A stretch of DNA of 64,000 nucleotides from Paramecium pentaurelia. Lineage: Eukaryota; Ciliophora; Oligohymenophorea; Peniculida; Parameciidae. Position numbers and translations under genes: made by a program. The notes under the pieces are model-generated. The model was not told where the DNA came from and did no database searches. It worked only from the letters and a program-made list of their open reading frames with translations. The DNA lies in the NCBI GenBank assembly GCA_905183005.1, contig CAJJDO010000028.1:372001-436000 (forward strand). The letters run 5' to 3'. This document shows, one piece after another, positions 62,250-64,000 of the stretch (positions within the stretch are counted from its first letter, which is position 1; every line of letters begins with the position of its first letter).

Positions 62250-64000
62250 ATGAGCGCAAAAAATGACGATTATCGAAGTGATTAAGATGACAAAAGTGAA
62301 TCATCTCTTGATTCAATTGAAGAAATTTCTGATTCTTCAGAGTCAGAACAATTTAGGAAAACAAAAAACAAGAAATTACTTAAGAATTAAAAGAATAAAA
62401 AGAAAAAGAGATTGAATAAATAAAAATTAATTGATACAGAAGCATCTGAAACATCAGAAAATGAATCAGAAGAGGATGGAGAAGGGAAAATAACAAAAAT
62501 AGAGCAATAATAGATTTATAAAGAAATAGACCTTAAAAGAAAACATCACAAAGATGTTGTTAAGGAAATTGAAAGAAGATATTAAGATGGAGATGGTTTA
62601 AATGTTGAAGAAGTAGAGAGATCAGATGATGAAATTGAAAAACCAGGTCTAAGAGATCCTAAAGTATTATATTAGTTATAAAAAAGTTCTGGCGTGTTTC
62701 ATGTAATAAAGGAAAAGAATAAGAAGCTGTTACATCAATAATGTTTAAACATAATCACTTAATAGATACTAATCCACTTGATATAATCTCAGTATTTGCA
62801 CTCAAGAAATTTCCAGCAGCAATATTTGTAGAAGCCTATTTTGAATAACATGTTATGAGAGCAATCGAAGGTCTAGTTATTGTTAGACAATCCCCACCTG
62901 AATTAGTAGAATCTGAACAATGTCCAAATATGTTCAAACCTGCTGAAGTTGAATAAATTGATATTGAAGAAGGTTAATGGGTTAGAGTTAGATAACATAA
63001 CATTTACTCTGGGGATTTGGCTAGAGTTATGTAAGTAGATTAAGAAAGAAAACTTATCAAACTTAAAGTTGTACCAAGACAAAAATTATTAATGAAATCT
63101 ATTGAAGAAGAAGAAGAAAATAAAAAAAAGAATTCTAAAAAGAATAATTCAAATGCAGATTAATCTCGTTTTTAAATGAAAGAAGAAGAAGGTGAACCAC
63201 CAATTGAAGATAATGAACCTTTTTAAAGAGGAAGCAAATTTAAGTTCTTAAAAAGAGCTAAATATCTTTAAGAATAAAGAAAATTCATTCGTGGACCTAA
63301 AATCCCTATTTAGATGACCAAGAAAACTATTAATGATGATAATGATGAACCTACTTCTCAATTTTTTTATACTACAATTAGAGATGAATGGACATCTGCT
63401 AAAAAAGATGGATTTGAAATCATTACTCTTCCAGTTCATCAAGTACTTACTGGGAATATTAAACCTACAGTAGAAGATTTATAATATTTCTATCCAGATG
63501 TCTAAGATTATAGATTGATACTCTAGAAATTACACAACAGTTTAAAATAAGTAGTTGAACATAAATCTAAAATCTAAATTGGAGATTATATCACTCTTAA
63601 TTAAAATAGACCTCCTAGATATAAGGTTGCATAAATCTTATAAGATGAAAATAAATTGATAGTAACTAAAACAGTTAAAAATAAAACTAATAAAGAGAAA
63701 AGTAATTATTAATATACATTATAAATTAATGATGCTATATTAGCCTTCAAACTTTATCAATAAGTCTGTATAGTTTCAGGACCTAATATTGGATTAAGTG
63801 GTACTATTATAAAAATAGATGATTTGACTGCTCAAATATCAACTGAAGCTGGCAGAATTGTTGATGCTTTGATTTCAGATCTATAATCCTAAAAAAATGT
63901 CATTAAAAAAATGGATATAGAAGAGAATCCTGAATAAGGAATTGCATAATAGAAACCAGGATTCAGAAGAAATGATTTAGTAAAGTTTGGATTGATTGAT
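62250..64000 (+). CDS. SPT5: Transcription elongation factor SPT5 (3' truncated)
   Basis: First about 575 codons; the gene runs off the window. One intron (62664-62686, 23 nt). The N-terminal 130 residues are acidic/basic low-complexity as in eukaryotic SPT5 (SDSSESEQ, KKKRLNKQ). Then the NGN domain begins: FWRVSCNKGKEQEAVTSIMF, DIISVFALKKFPAAIFVEAY, then FEQHVMRAIEGL. The first KOW domain follows (GQWVRVRQHNIYSGDLARVM, KLIKLKVVPRQ), and later ones are visible (HKSKIQIGDYITL, QQVCIVSGPNIGLSGTIIKI). SPT5 with SPT4 keeps RNA polymerase II (and I) processive; in Paramecium, SPT5 paralogues are also linked to genome-rearrangement transcription. Which paralogue this is cannot be told. Confidence 0.88.

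Overview
The window is macronuclear DNA of a ciliate, almost certainly Paramecium. Reading frames stay open only if TAA and TAG are read as glutamine and TGA is the only stop. Introns are very short (21-31 nt, GTA...TAG or AAG, once CAG). The DNA is very AT-rich and spacers are mostly 10-700 bp. A PiggyMac-like domesticated PiggyBac gene, a hallmark of Paramecium genome rearrangement, is present. All coordinates assume this code; gene models were read by eye and most were checked for frame closure after intron removal.

Layout. 0-6 kb: 3' end of a KA1 kinase, two tandem small paralogues, a Rab GTPase, a MORN-repeat protein and a decayed RanBPM-type gene. 6-17 kb: a large membrane protein, a mitochondrial carrier, a degenerate kinase/MORN protein, the PiggyBac-derived gene and tRNA-Lys(CUU). 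17-33 kb, all minus strand: importin alpha, a zinc-knuckle protein, a NAK-family kinase, two ubiquitin-like genes, two tandem Cache/HAMP-type receptors, a CFAP43/44-type axonemal protein and a second degenerate kinase/MORN protein. 34-43 kb: a giant single-pass membrane protein with one in-frame TGA, a methyltransferase and three tandem secreted paralogues. 43-53 kb: hypothetical proteins, an ARID-like protein and a bZIP factor. 53-64 kb: a decayed HAD-phosphatase-like gene, a helical-repeat protein, a small membrane protein, a syntaxin, an AMPK-like kinase, a frameshifted mitochondrial TyrRS and the start of SPT5.

The genes do not form one pathway. Themes are signalling (kinases, Rab, Cache receptors), cilia and cortex (CFAP, MORN), trafficking (syntaxin, importin, carrier), transcription (bZIP, SPT5) and genome rearrangement (PiggyMac-like). 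Several genes are broken, in line with the slow paralogue loss known after Paramecium whole-genome duplications.

Assembly caution: single N bases at 9347, 46285 and 48938 each join two copies of the same 1.1-1.3 kb sequence. These look like unmerged contig overlaps, so genes listed as second or partial copies there probably exist once.
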